The notes below the pieces were generated by a model. The model was given only the letters and a program-made list of their open reading frames with translations. It searched no databases and was not told where the DNA came from. From Cunninghamia lanceolata (Eukaryota > Streptophyta > Pinopsida > Cupressales > Cupressaceae): a stretch of DNA of 64,000 bases. Both the position numbers and the translations under genes were made by a program. The stretch is from the NCBI GenBank assembly GCA_027924645.1, contig BSBN01000849.1, forward strand, positions 10,186,001 to 10,250,000. The letters are read 5' to 3'. The stretch's first letter is position 1. Each line of letters opens with the position of its first letter. This document shows, piece by piece, positions 24,601 through 33,961 of this stretch.

Positions 24601-24711
24601 GCATTTTTGTTAAGTGGTCACATTTCAATTTTGGACAGAATGAAGCAAAGTTGGGCTACAGAAATGATTCAATTGCAGACATCCTTTACAGACATTCTTC
24701 AGTATATTTGA
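21628..24711 (+). CDS. Intact 1027-aa protein of unknown function in a pol-less retrotransposon
   Basis: I do not recognise a characterised family. Residues 1 to about 400 look globular, with a hydrophobic stretch near 245-260 (LIVCLFFYFM). Residues about 405-510 are a low-complexity linker rich in K, E, S and R, with nuclear-signal-like basic clusters. About 510-1027 is acidic and helical, with several stretches likely to be coiled coil. The N-terminal half is reminiscent of the putative plant transposon protein domain found downstream of pol in some Sirevirus and Gypsy elements, but that is an impression rather than a proven match. No protease, polymerase, nuclease or zinc motif is visible. 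The ATG at 21628 opens a fully uninterrupted frame, which implies recent selection or recent origin. Confidence 0.85.
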   Translation: MATPNIVKISDRPRPSFKKHPYKSLEVDPLGAFSSVPHGVLHTEDIRVYIHASIEEFGEFKLRDLYHKQLIDNAFELKPEYKDIQKKQFEQFIHFPCFEEDEWVRYVLSRMHDNFLWLDRPCKITKEAIRAVTGLYSSGGVPILKSVKNNIVTEATGSKFDKRAMTIEDISDPDIKYASMIIGYKIYHSSRENSVSGTAIYTAYEMLRKNAEYDLCELLLSQLMENIQKIKKDKKNSFKYGTLIVCLFFYFMNELPGTSGWVWQNDKPIAVQIRDYLHGLGDAKARNTALWGYFKNFQSMMQARERIPQSLVEKYKDSVCFMVDTDQCLMEAVEPRTVWIMPMGYEVDEQIVELHVQHMLSQPKDPKAERFGTFEELSVKIHVELREPEIKRKVRKEVEHIAQGLGISKEALDASREKRRKAEEEEKSKESAPVGAPTRTRSSKRSAPPSTKSSKPEVQASGKRSKTKATRAYGSQKDEEETESDEGIKEIKKQKKKGSGKPSTGQDKDEMAEVTVEKPTLSLESIIKSVTVDGNLQPMTESYDDFSEADQKTLQEATVKYLNIYNKAFIEIISLIPKSLEKELEVRKNNAHAKDLEIREQIAIQLYPQIDPKTMNIIFKDCKDEFRSKARMNQLMLGETDKVAQETEEILRKAFKRFNLPVVEDLGAETAADLESSAPEEVSPEQTNISPPVSPTVSGSKEEEQLQEKEAVVKDKEVDSSKTAEEKKHLSPARDTAQTVQQFLSKETLEIDEPELLKGPFDFDSLSPVQTMKIASFANAKANEKLLKSHMEDCELIEAASGVLVKIMPSIQIDPTASSSGNLKTLVSSVDTHFDSLEKSAEEKVQKEFLDKRFSEILELISKDRKIVSIGIKSLENALKDGGDIYKFCISWSKATAAFDKKIKEEQDKLQSLSQSFDPLSSSIINQECQTIAVLNEIKNLEKERKNITNQMGELRRIIIPKLETMHEAISDAQTTAQTKDPTDLKRAEAFAFLLSGHISILDRMKQSWATEMIQLQTSFTDILQYI

Positions 24712-24943
24712 GTATGTAAATATGCGGCTATGTATAAAAAATTTTTGAAAATTTTGGTGTGCGGACCCCACCCTTTGCCATTGATGTCAAAGGGGGAGTG
24801 AGGAGCAGTGAAAAATGAGGAATCCAACTAAGGGGGAGTTCCGGAAATTGTATATAAAGACAGAGCATCAGCAAAGGGGGAGCATAGTGAAAACACTTAG
24901 TCATTTTTCACTAAGTGTTGCCATCAATGCCAAAGGGGGAGAT
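24712..24943 (+). other. Untranslated region with four polypurine tracts
   Basis: AAGGGGGAG occurs near 24790, 24830, 24874 and 24933. The last precedes the 3' LTR. The stretch parallels 10094-10409 of the autonomous element and links the two families. Confidence 0.8.
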
Positions 24944-26033
24944 TGTTGGCAAGAGACACTATATGGATTCATGGTTGTTGTCATTGATGGCAACAAAGGT
25001 CATCCCACATATCCGCAAGTCATAATGTGTCTCTACCGGAAGTCAGAATAAAGAATGTTGTGGTCCGGTGAAGAAGAACAGAGCATGTGGCAAGGTCCGA
25101 CAGATTGGTCCGGATCTCTCAGAGGAAGTGTCTTGGTGCAGTGCGGATTTGGGGAAGTCAAGAGGACTACCTTGAGTAGTATATTCCAAGGATTTAGCCT
25201 CCGGTGATGGACAAGGAAAAAGATATGATTGGTTGAGTACCGGATTCCTGAGAGACAATGATAACAGAGGAAGAACTGACTGGCAGAGTATCAGACTGCT
25301 TTCCGGATGGGTTACTGTTGATGACAGAGGTTGTGAAGGCATGAATCATGTTTGGCCGACATGATTAATGATATCTACAAGTATATGCTTGATCCTCATT
25401 GCTTGGTGAGGAAGGATTCAGCCGACAGAATGAGAGTTTATAAGAAACTAGACTGTTCCGGATGCCGACTAGAAAGGTGATGAAATTACTTGTGCGGATA
25501 TATATAGAGGATGGATTTAGTTGTGAAGTGTTGTGTGGATGTGGAGATATATGCGAATAAGTCCAGATAAGAGCAGAAGTAGCAAAAAGGATCCGGTATG
25601 TGAAAGATAGCAGAATAAAGAACAGAGGAAAGATGAAGTGCAGCAGATCAGTATACTGAGCCTAACCGGAACTGAACTCCAGCATATGCAGATGCTTCCA
25701 ATCAGTTCAAGACTGTGATTCTCATCACTTTGTAGACAGTGTGTCTTCTTGTAGGCAGTGGGCCTCTTGTGAGCAGTGTGCTCGGGCAGTGAGCCCTAAT
25801 TGGCAAGTGCCATTTTTGTAATTTCCTATTCTTCTAACAGAGAATAATTTTGGGTTAATCACCCTGTGGTTTTCTCCCTTAACAGGGTTTCCACGTCAAA
25901 AATACTGTGTCATGTGTTTCTTATTTCATGATTAATGTTTTGTGTTTGATTTGATGCTGCATCAATTAAAGGAAAGTTCAATAAGGGAAATAATTAGGAT
26001 AACTGATTCACCCCCCCCTCTCAGTTATCAACA
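24944..26033 (+). repeat. 3' LTR of the pol-less element (1090 bp)
   Basis: It is about 99.4 percent identical by eye to the 5' LTR, with the extra base in the C-run near the end. Its TATA box copy is at 25499-25508 and its hairpin run at 25734-25811. Confidence 0.93.
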
Positions 26034-26397
26034 TATATATGCATTCCCACTAAACATTTGTAATTCAAATTGAATAGGCTGACAAAGGGAAACCTTTTAA
26101 TAGTCATTTTGCAGATATTTTAAATTTAGGTCCTGAAAAAATAGGTCTAGACTAAGGCGCTTGTCCAGGGTCCTATTTTGAGACATGCTTAAGCTTAAGA
26201 ATGTCCCCTAAGTCCCATTTGTCATGGGTTTCAGGGGATTTTGCTATGGGATTCATTTTTAACATGCATGATTAAATCTAAAGGACTTAGGAGCTAAACT
26301 TAGGAGTAAAAGTCCTAAGGGGATATTTTACAACATAATAGATATATTAAGATGGGAATTAGAAGCATCAAGATGAAGAATGATATATTAAGATGGG
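26034..26397. other. Unassigned stretch between two elements
   Basis: No gene is visible. The phrase ATATTAAGATGGGAATTAGAA near 26342 recurs, split by the next element, as ATATTAAGATGGG at 26385 and ATGGGAATTAGAA at 41364. The target was therefore a short tandem repeat. Confidence 0.35.
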
Positions 26398-27637
26398 TGT
26401 TGGTTTTTCTTCTGAATCAGCATCAGGGTTTGTCAGTTCTAATGCACAGGCAGATTCAGCCAACTAATACAGGAGGTTGCGTGAGCTCCTCCCCTTCACT
26501 TCTGGTTCTATCGCACCAAGGGGGGTGTCCCTATTTGCTAAAGATGTGACCTTGATTAGCTCAATGACAGAATGATTTAGCTTGACAGCAACAGGTAGAA
26601 TACTCTCATGTGTGGACCAAGATCTGCATGATAGATCACAAGGTTGGCAACATTCTTGGACATATTTGTCTGGTTGAGGATGAGAGTATGTAAGGGTCCT
26701 AATCCTACTCCGACACTAACAGGTGGAAGTTATGAAAATGGTGGATTTGATGTTTTGGATGCAAGACAAGGGGTTTTAGATCATAACTACTAACCCAGAC
26801 GCAGACCGGTGCCTATCTCAGGGTAATGGAGTCAACTAGACGTATACATAAGAATGGCTTGCAACTGTCATTCAAGTTTCAAGGGGTTGGAACTGATGCT
26901 TGCCTTACAAACATCACCCAAGAATGGGTATCTAATTGCCTCTACTTACAGATATCCCTGCTGACATACAACCTTCTCTATGCTCAACCTAGAACAGTTT
27001 AATCCACTCCTTGAATGGAAGTTAGAGATGAAGCATACAATACATAAATCTATATTCTAGAATTTGAGGAACCCTTAGCAACCAAATTCAAAAGAAGAAA
27101 TGCATGCAACAAATGAAGAGTGACAGCTAAATACATGTAATAAGCATTTTTCATATACAATGACAAGAAACTGAATATATGTGCAAGATACACTACAGAT
27201 GCAACTCATAAACTCCAGAGAGATAGAACAACCAGGATCATGCCCTGTTCTTTGTTATTCACACAAAAATGCCCAGGTCTTCAACAACAACAATAAATGA
27301 GCAACATATCCTGCTATATACAATAGGAAGGTACTCAACATTAATCACATGATGATCTGCAAGATTTCACCAACTACAAACGTTGCCAGGGCGGCGCTGA
27401 AAACAATTCATTAAATGCCACTGCCTGAAAAATAGGGAAGAAGAGGAAAGATTAGATTTTGCACTGCCACTTGGAGATCTTCCTCATTAATTTGGTAGTT
27501 GATCTGTCCATCAGGTCCATGCCCCTGTAAATCGTCATTAATGGCATACCAACTCGCAGCCTTGGGAATGCAGTGGTTGCATGTGTCAGACCTCCTCCAG
27601 CTTCAAAGAGCTACTGTAACAGCATGGAAAAACCCTC
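26398..27637 (-). repeat. Left LTR of the Ogre/Tat-like element, first part
   Basis: It matches 38070-39308 nearly base for base, starting with TGTTGGTTTTTCTTCT and stopping at AAAAACCCTC, where the chromovirus begins. The LTR resumes at 35576-35758. The part that corresponds to about 39309-41180 of the right LTR is missing here. Confidence 0.85.
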
Positions 27638-29251
27638 TGATGTAGAGTGGAACGCAACGGAGGCAACCTAACAGGAAGGAGTAGCCAACAATACAAACAA
27701 CCTGATAAAAATGTCTATCGGCTGAACATCATCATCATATTTCTTAAAGACACCAACAGCATCATCACATTTCAACAGCATCATCATATTTCGGATGATC
27801 GCAAATATCCTCCTGTCGGCTACTATTTACCTCCTCCGCCTGTCGCCTATCATCATCATCATGATAATCAACGGGCGCAAACATCCTCCGGTTGCACTGT
27901 TCATCGGGTGCCAAATACAAGCGTCATCATCATGATATTCATTATCACCTTCGTCAGCAGGATATCCAAATATCCGGTTGCTCCAATTATCCTGATGACG
28001 TTGCACTTCAACAACTTGCCTTCGATGCTCCACTGCCCGACGATACAAGCAACAGCATCATGATCTAACTTATCCGGTTCTTCAAAACCTCCTGATGATG
28101 CTAATACAGCTTCCTGCCTTCGCCGAGACTTAACCACTTAGCGACAACAGGATAAGCTCGCATTGAGGGATTTCTTAATATCCTGATGACGATGACGTCA
28201 TATCCTGATGACGATGACGTCACACATCATCCTGAGGAACTCTTCAACACTTAGCCAAAAAAACTAACTTTCACACCCGCATTCGTTAGCGATATGCGGA
28301 TGATGAGCTTCTCCGAGAGCTGATCCTGACTGCGATATATACACTGAGTATATATCCAACTCAAAACATCATGATGCACCTGCAACATGCAAACTTCAAC
28401 AACTTCACGACCCGATCCTGATGGCGATGCATTCGCAGACGACGATGCGGCTCGTTCCGTTTGGAAACGCACATGCAGACTCCTGTGTATCCTTCCACTG
28501 CATGTAATCACTCCGAACTGCTCTATTTCACAAAGATCATGTGACGACCGGGCCGGATCACCTTCAAACCAAAATCTAACAACTTATCTTCTAGACCTAG
28601 CACATGAGGATGCTAGGCTGATTCACAGCATGCTCCTAACAGATCTCCTGAACAATGCAATGCATAAACAGAAAACACAAAAGCAAACTAAACTATGATA
28701 CAGGACCATTCCACCGATTTGCAGGATCAACCGGTGGAAGGGTTGAAAGTGCCCATTAACTTGCAAAACGGAAAGGAAATCAAAACAAATACAACTGATA
28801 CAACCAGATAATGCAAAGATGAGATCTTATTCAATTGAAATTCAAATGTCCTGAATACAGCTTCACAATGTCTGAACTGCTCTCCTGAATCTCAACTCAA
28901 CACAACACCAATCTCAATATGAACTCAATGTATCTAAACCCTAACAGATCGAAGGTATAAATAACAAATCCTTCGAGTACTACCAACTTCACTTCCCAGC
29001 GGCTGGGAGCTTCCAAGCGGCTGGGAGAGAGGACAGCACAGACTATCTTATCCCGATCTCTAACTGCCTACACATACTCCTAGGCTGACTAATACATAGC
29101 ATCGGTCCAATGGACCTTATTACATGATAAAGTCAAACATACTAAAAATAGCCTACTGCCCTGTCATCATGCTGATAACTATCCTACATCCTGATCATGT
29201 ATGTCATCATGCGGACCTATATCCTGATCATGTGCGGGTGCTCCTGCACCA
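27638..29251 (-). repeat. 3' LTR of the chromovirus (1614 bp)
   Basis: It is read from 29251 leftwards, starting TGGTGCAGG. The gag-pol ORF runs 73 bases into it. The LTR has CAT/ATC-rich stretches, two tandem 22-bp units with TGACGTCA (28179-28222), and two CAGCGGCTGGGAG-type direct repeats near 28997 and 29015. Confidence 0.93.
28179..28222. promoter_or_regulatory. Tandem 22-bp units with bZIP-type sites
   Basis: Two identical adjacent units each end in the palindrome TGACGTCA (28193-28200 and 28215-28222), the core recognised by plant TGA and other bZIP factors. A GATGACG lies just before each palindrome. The same pair is in the other LTR at 34503-34546. Regulation of the element by bZIP factors is inferred from the motif only. 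Confidence 0.55.
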
Positions 29252-32200
29252 TACTCCCCAAAAGAAGAAATCTCAAGTCCACTTGAGATGAGAGTATCAA
29301 GGTCGGCACCATGTTTCTGTATCTGTTCTGCAGTCATCCATACTGCTTCAGAAGTCGGTTGTCCCTTCCAAGAGACGAGGTACTCCAAGTACTTCTGGTT
29401 CCTGGTCTGTTTGACCACTCTAGTGTCCAAAAGCTGCTGTATCTGTGGAGGATCATGTGGAGGAATGTCTTCAGCAACTGTATCCTGTAGGATAGCCTGA
29501 TCTGCATCTGGATTAGCCTTGTATGGAGTTAAGTCACATATATTGAAGATAGGAGATAAACCGAGATCAGGTGGTAGTTGGATCTTATAAGCATTCTGTC
29601 CATGCTTTTGTAAAATCTGACATGGTCCAACTTTCTTTTGCATGAGCTTAGTATACTTCCCCTTAGGAAGCCTGTCTTTCTTCAAGTGAACCCAAACCAA
29701 ATCTCCAATAGCAAATTGAACATCCTTCTTCTTCTTGTCAGCATATTCCTTATATTTCAAAGTGGTTTGCTGGAGTTGGGTCTTAACCTGATCATGAACT
29801 TCTTTGATTGCTTCAGCAAAAGCTTCTCCATCTGCACTAACAGGATCTGCTGTAGGTAGCTCTCGCAACTCTAAAATACCTCTGGGATGCATTCCATACA
29901 CTACCTGAAAAGGCGATTTTCCTGTGCTCCTGTTGACAGTATCATTATATGAAAACTCAGCTTGAGACAGAATATTGTCCCACTTCTCTCCATGCTGTTT
30001 TGTCAAGCATCTAAGTAGATTCCCTAAGGAACGATTCACAACCTCAGTTTGTCCATCCGTTTGAGGATGATATGCAGAGGAAAAAGATAAATTGGTTCCC
30101 AATTTCCTCCATAGGGTTCTCCAAAAGTGACCCACAAACTTCACATCTCTGTCTGAAACTATGCTCAAAGGCAACCCATGAATTCTGACAATTTCCCTGA
30201 AGAATAAATCTGCAATATATGAGGCATCTGCAGTGGTTTTGCATGGCAAGAAATGTGCCATTTTACTGAACCTATCCACTACAACAAAGACACTGTCAAA
30301 TCCTCTCCTGGTCCTTGGCAAACCTAAAACAAAATCCATACTGATACTTTCCCACGGTCTGGAAGGAATGGGTAAGGGCTGATATAACCCTGCATTAGTT
30401 GATCTACCTTTAGCCTTTTGACAAATTACACAGGTTTCTACAAATTTCCTGACATCTGACTGCAACTTAGGCCAGAAATAATGCCTCCTGACCAGATCAA
30501 GAGTCTTGTCTAGACCAAAATGGCCTGCCATTGCTCCACAATGTTTCTCCTTGATTATATTCAACCTCATAGAACACCTTGGGATACACAACTGTCCACC
30601 CTTGAACAGCAATCCATCCTGGATTAGGAATTCAGAGAACTCAGCATGGTATTTCTCCCCAAAAGAAGTACAGACCTGATATATTTCTCCAAAATCAGCA
30701 TCAGACTCATACATAGTCTTGAGTGAATCAATACCAATACTCTCTAACTGAATCTGATTGACGGTGAGAACTCTTCTGCTCAAAGCATCTGCAACTTTGT
30801 TCTTAACCCCTTTCTTATGCTTCAAGGTAAAAGTGAAAGCCTGTAGTGTTTCTACCCACTTCATATGTCTGTGGTTCAGCTTCTCCTGGCTGTTGATGAA
30901 ACTCAAAGCTTGGTTGTCTGTGAAAACTATGAACTCCTTTGGCAGCAGATAATGCCTCCATTTCTTTAGGGACTGAACTAAGGCATACATTTCCAGATCA
31001 TATGATGAATACCTTTTCTTAGCATCATTGAGCTTTTCACTGAAAAATGCAATTGGTCTACCCTCTTGACTGAGTACTGCTCCAATGGCCATGTGACTGG
31101 CATCACACTCTACCTGAAAGATCTTGTTAAAATCTGGAAGTGCGAGGACTGGCTGCTGTGCCACCTTCCTCTTCAATGCCTCAAAGGAATCATCTGCTCC
31201 TTGAGTCCAAACAAACCTGCACTTCTGTCCTCCTTTGATGGTATCCAACATGGGTGCACAAATATGACTGAACCCTCTGATGAACTTTCTGTAGAAGGTT
31301 GCTAACCCATGGAAACTTCTGACTTCATTCATGGTCTGTGGAGTTGGCCAATTCAATATGGCACTCACCTTCTCCTTATCCATCTGCAGCTTTCCTTGTG
31401 AAATGACAAAACCTAAATATGTGATCTCCTGTTTCATGAACAAACACTTGTCCAAGTTTATCATCAGCTGCTCTTCATGTAGCCTCTTGAGAACCAGCTC
31501 TATATGCCTGAGATGTTCTTCTCTGGTGTTACTGAAAATTAGAATGTCATCTAAATAGACTATGACAAACTTACCAATAAATTCCTTTAGAACCTCATTC
31601 ATCAGCCTCATGAAAGTACTAGGGGCATTAGACAAACCAAAAGGCATAACCTTCCATTCGTACAAACCTTCATTTGTTTTGAATGCTGTCTTCCACTCAT
31701 CACCTGGCCTAATCCTGATCTGATGGTATCCACTCTTCAAGTCTATTTTTGTAAAGTACTTAGCATTTCCCAAACAATCAAGTAAATCCTCAATTCTGGG
31801 GATTGGAAACCTATACCTGATTGTGATCTTGTTGATGGCTCTAGAATCTGTACAAAGCCTCCAAGTGCCTTCCTTCTTTGGTGCTAGTACAACTGGTACT
31901 GCACATGGACTCAAACTCTTTCCAATCAGACCTGAATTCATCAATTCTTCAATCTGTCTGGCTACTTCTGCATTCTGTTCTGGGGTAAGCTTATAAGCTG
32001 CTTTATTTGGAAGTGTAGACCCTGGAATCAAGTCTATGCAATGACTGATATCTCTGACAGGTGGTAGGGATCTTGGCATTCCCTCTGAGATAACACCTTT
32101 ATACTTATCCAATAACTCTTGGACAGCTGGGTCTATCAACCTTGGCTTCTTCTCTGTCTTGGCTTCTTGCTGATGGAAGGCAAACAGTTCATGAAAGAAG

Positions 32201-33912
32201 TAGCAGCCGAAGGTGCAGTTGCATATGCCCTGATCCCCTGTATGAGTGTGAATAAGAAACAATTCTTTGCCTTTAGACTTCTCCTCTTTCTCCTTCAATG
32301 GGAATAGTGTTACATCTTTACCATCTTTAGTGATTTTATAGGTGTTTTTAACACCATCATGCTGTGCCTTCAGATCATATTGCCATGGTCTACCAAACAA
32401 AAGGTTGCAAGCATCCATCTTGGTGATATCAAACAGCAACTTATCCTTATATCCACCAATCTGAAACTCTACCCAAGCCTGCTCTTCGACAGTTGTCTGC
32501 TGACCTTGAGTAAGCCATGAGACTTTATATGGAGCTGGGTGAGGCAATCTCCTAAGCTTCAGCTTCACCACCATCTCTTCAGACACAAAGTTCTCAGTAG
32601 AACCAGAATCAATCAAAACCTTACACGCCTTACCTCCTGCTTTGCAAGTGGTTCTGAAAAGGGACTTTCTCTGAGGGGCTTCTTTATCAGGTACCTTCAT
32701 GGTAGTTACTGTTCTTCTCATCATCAGGGACTCTCCACTTTCTGGATATCCATAATTCTCAGGACCATTCACACTCTGGAAATCATTAGAGCTTGTCCTA
32801 CTTTGATTATCAGGTTCATTGACCAGATTTGTCCTCCTTTCTCCTGCTGAGCTTGTGGCCTTGTCTGGACATCTACTGGCTATATGGCCTTCCTTGTTAC
32901 AGTTGTAGCATCTGATGGATCCTCTGCCCTGGGATCTTCCTCTGAAGGGTCTTCTACCTCTGAAGTTTCCTTGCTGACTGAAATTCTCTCTCTGATTCTG
33001 ACTATTATTGCCCTTGCTATTGTCTTGACTGGACTCTCCTTGATATCCCTGTCCATGTCCTCTGCCTCTGAACGGACTTCTTCCACCTCTTTGTTGTCTT
33101 CCTCTTCCTCTGTTGTTCTGATCTTGTTTTCTCTTCAGCTTTTCTTCCACTTTCAGTGCCAACTGAAAGCTTTTCTGCACTGTATCTGGGTTATGCAGAC
33201 TCAGATCTTCCTGAATATTAAACCTCAGTCCATTAAGGTATCTGGCTACCTTTTCTTCTTCACTTTCTTTCACCTTGGTCTTCATACAGAGTTTCATGAA
33301 CTCTTCTGTATATGAGCTGACATCTAGCTCCTTCTGCTTCAGGTTCTGCTTCCTCTTGTGTAGCTGGATACTGTAATCCAAAGGAATATAAGCCTCCTTT
33401 ACCAATTCCATCATCTTCTTCCATGTGGCAACTCTACGTTTTCCCTCCTGTACTCTGTCATCCTGAACAAAGTTCCACCATGTCAAGGCAGCTTCTTTCA
33501 TCTTTGACTGTGCTATCTTCACTCTCTGCTGTTCTGGTATCTCCTCTGTCACAAAGAAATTGTTCAAACAATCTATCCATTCCATTACTGAATCAGGATT
33601 CATCTTACCTGTAAATACTGGCAAATCCAGCTTCACGTCCATGGTTCTCCTCTCCATGGCCTTGAGGGCGTTCAACAGCGGTCTCTGGTCTGCAGGAACG
33701 ACCTCCTCGCTCCAATTAGGGATATCTTCTTCTTCCCTATCATCTTCTCTACCAGAACCTACTCTGCTCCTCAACTTTGCTAACTCATCTTTCAACTCCT
33801 GATTCTGAGCCTTCACGGCCTTGCTTTCTGCAATCTGTTTCTTCACCAGAACTGCCAACTCAGCGTTGGTCATCTTTGTTGGAAACTCAGATGTTCCTTC
33901 TTCGTCTGACAT
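29179..33912 (-). CDS. Chromovirus gag-pol polyprotein with chromodomain (1577 aa)
   Basis: The ORF is intact. It opens with a coiled coil (residues about 15-60), then the Gypsy gag body (LTWWNF near 150), a basic Arg/Gly/Gln-rich stretch, a CCHC knuckle at 335-348, protease DSG at 435-437, reverse transcriptase with YLDD at 786-789, RNase H (ECDAS and TDNQA), an HHCC zinc finger and integrase with D1193, D1254 and E1290 (35 residues between the last two). A C-terminal chromodomain (EYLVSWKG, about 1480-1540) can direct integration by binding modified histones. I start at ATG 33912 because the frame to 33930 opens only with TTG. The last 24 residues are encoded by the LTR. Confidence 0.95.
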   Translation of the reverse strand: MSDEEGTSEFPTKMTNAELAVLVKKQIAESKAVKAQNQELKDELAKLRSRVGSGREDDREEEDIPNWSEEVVPADQRPLLNALKAMERRTMDVKLDLPVFTGKMNPDSVMEWIDCLNNFFVTEEIPEQQRVKIAQSKMKEAALTWWNFVQDDRVQEGKRRVATWKKMMELVKEAYIPLDYSIQLHKRKQNLKQKELDVSSYTEEFMKLCMKTKVKESEEEKVARYLNGLRFNIQEDLSLHNPDTVQKSFQLALKVEEKLKRKQDQNNRGRGRQQRGGRSPFRGRGHGQGYQGESSQDNSKGNNSQNQRENFSQQGNFRGRRPFRGRSQGRGSIRCYNCNKEGHIASRCPDKATSSAGERRTNLVNEPDNQSRTSSNDFQSVNGPENYGYPESGESLMMRRTVTTMKVPDKEAPQRKSLFRTTCKAGGKACKVLIDSGSTENFVSEEMVVKLKLRRLPHPAPYKVSWLTQGQQTTVEEQAWVEFQIGGYKDKLLFDITKMDACNLLFGRPWQYDLKAQHDGVKNTYKITKDGKDVTLFPLKEKEEKSKGKELFLIHTHTGDQGICNCTFGCYFFHELFAFHQQEAKTEKKPRLIDPAVQELLDKYKGVISEGMPRSLPPVRDISHCIDLIPGSTLPNKAAYKLTPEQNAEVARQIEELMNSGLIGKSLSPCAVPVVLAPKKEGTWRLCTDSRAINKITIRYRFPIPRIEDLLDCLGNAKYFTKIDLKSGYHQIRIRPGDEWKTAFKTNEGLYEWKVMPFGLSNAPSTFMRLMNEVLKEFIGKFVIVYLDDILIFSNTREEHLRHIELVLKRLHEEQLMINLDKCLFMKQEITYLGFVISQGKLQMDKEKVSAILNWPTPQTMNEVRSFHGLATFYRKFIRGFSHICAPMLDTIKGGQKCRFVWTQGADDSFEALKRKVAQQPVLALPDFNKIFQVECDASHMAIGAVLSQEGRPIAFFSEKLNDAKKRYSSYDLEMYALVQSLKKWRHYLLPKEFIVFTDNQALSFINSQEKLNHRHMKWVETLQAFTFTLKHKKGVKNKVADALSRRVLTVNQIQLESIGIDSLKTMYESDADFGEIYQVCTSFGEKYHAEFSEFLIQDGLLFKGGQLCIPRCSMRLNIIKEKHCGAMAGHFGLDKTLDLVRRHYFWPKLQSDVRKFVETCVICQKAKGRSTNAGLYQPLPIPSRPWESISMDFVLGLPRTRRGFDSVFVVVDRFSKMAHFLPCKTTADASYIADLFFREIVRIHGLPLSIVSDRDVKFVGHFWRTLWRKLGTNLSFSSAYHPQTDGQTEVVNRSLGNLLRCLTKQHGEKWDNILSQAEFSYNDTVNRSTGKSPFQVVYGMHPRGILELRELPTADPVSADGEAFAEAIKEVHDQVKTQLQQTTLKYKEYADKKKKDVQFAIGDLVWVHLKKDRLPKGKYTKLMQKKVGPCQILQKHGQNAYKIQLPPDLGLSPIFNICDLTPYKANPDADQAILQDTVAEDIPPHDPPQIQQLLDTRVVKQTRNQKYLEYLVSWKGQPTSEAVWMTAEQIQKHGADLDTLISSGLEISSFGEYGAGAPAHDQDIGPHDDIHDQDVG

Positions 33913-33945
33913 CCTGCTTATCTTCTCCAAAAGATCCTAACCTCT

Positions 33946-33958
33946 GGCTCTGATACCA
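33946..33958 (-). other. Primer binding site of the chromovirus
   Basis: GGCTCTGATACCA is the reverse complement of TGGTATCAGAGCC. It lies three bases from the 5' LTR at 33962 and matches initiator-Met tRNA. Confidence 0.88.
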
Positions 33959-33961
33959 CTA

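Larger units (their letters stand above)
18642..26033 (+). mobile_element. Complete pol-less LTR retrotransposon with two unusual ORFs
   Basis: The element spans 7392 bp. LTRs at 18642-19730 and 24944-26033 differ by about six substitutions and one base in a C-run. It is flanked by TATAT at 18637-18641 and 26034-26038. The primer site, multiplied polypurine tracts and LTR motifs are Sirevirus-like. The interior has no protease, integrase, reverse transcriptase or RNase H. It encodes a 392-aa zinc-knuckle protein and a 1027-aa protein of unknown function, both intact, separated by a piece of Sirevirus LTR. It must depend on another element's enzymes, plausibly a relative of 4589-11702. Confidence 0.92.

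Noticed and set aside
27647..28698. Frames of up to 138 codons in the chromovirus LTRs (also at 33971-35022)
   Set aside because: They lie wholly inside the LTR, are duplicated only because the LTR is, and are rich in His and Ile from CAT/ATC repeats.
33913..33930. Six extra N-terminal residues for the chromovirus polyprotein
   Set aside because: That frame opens with TTG. The first ATG is at 33912.
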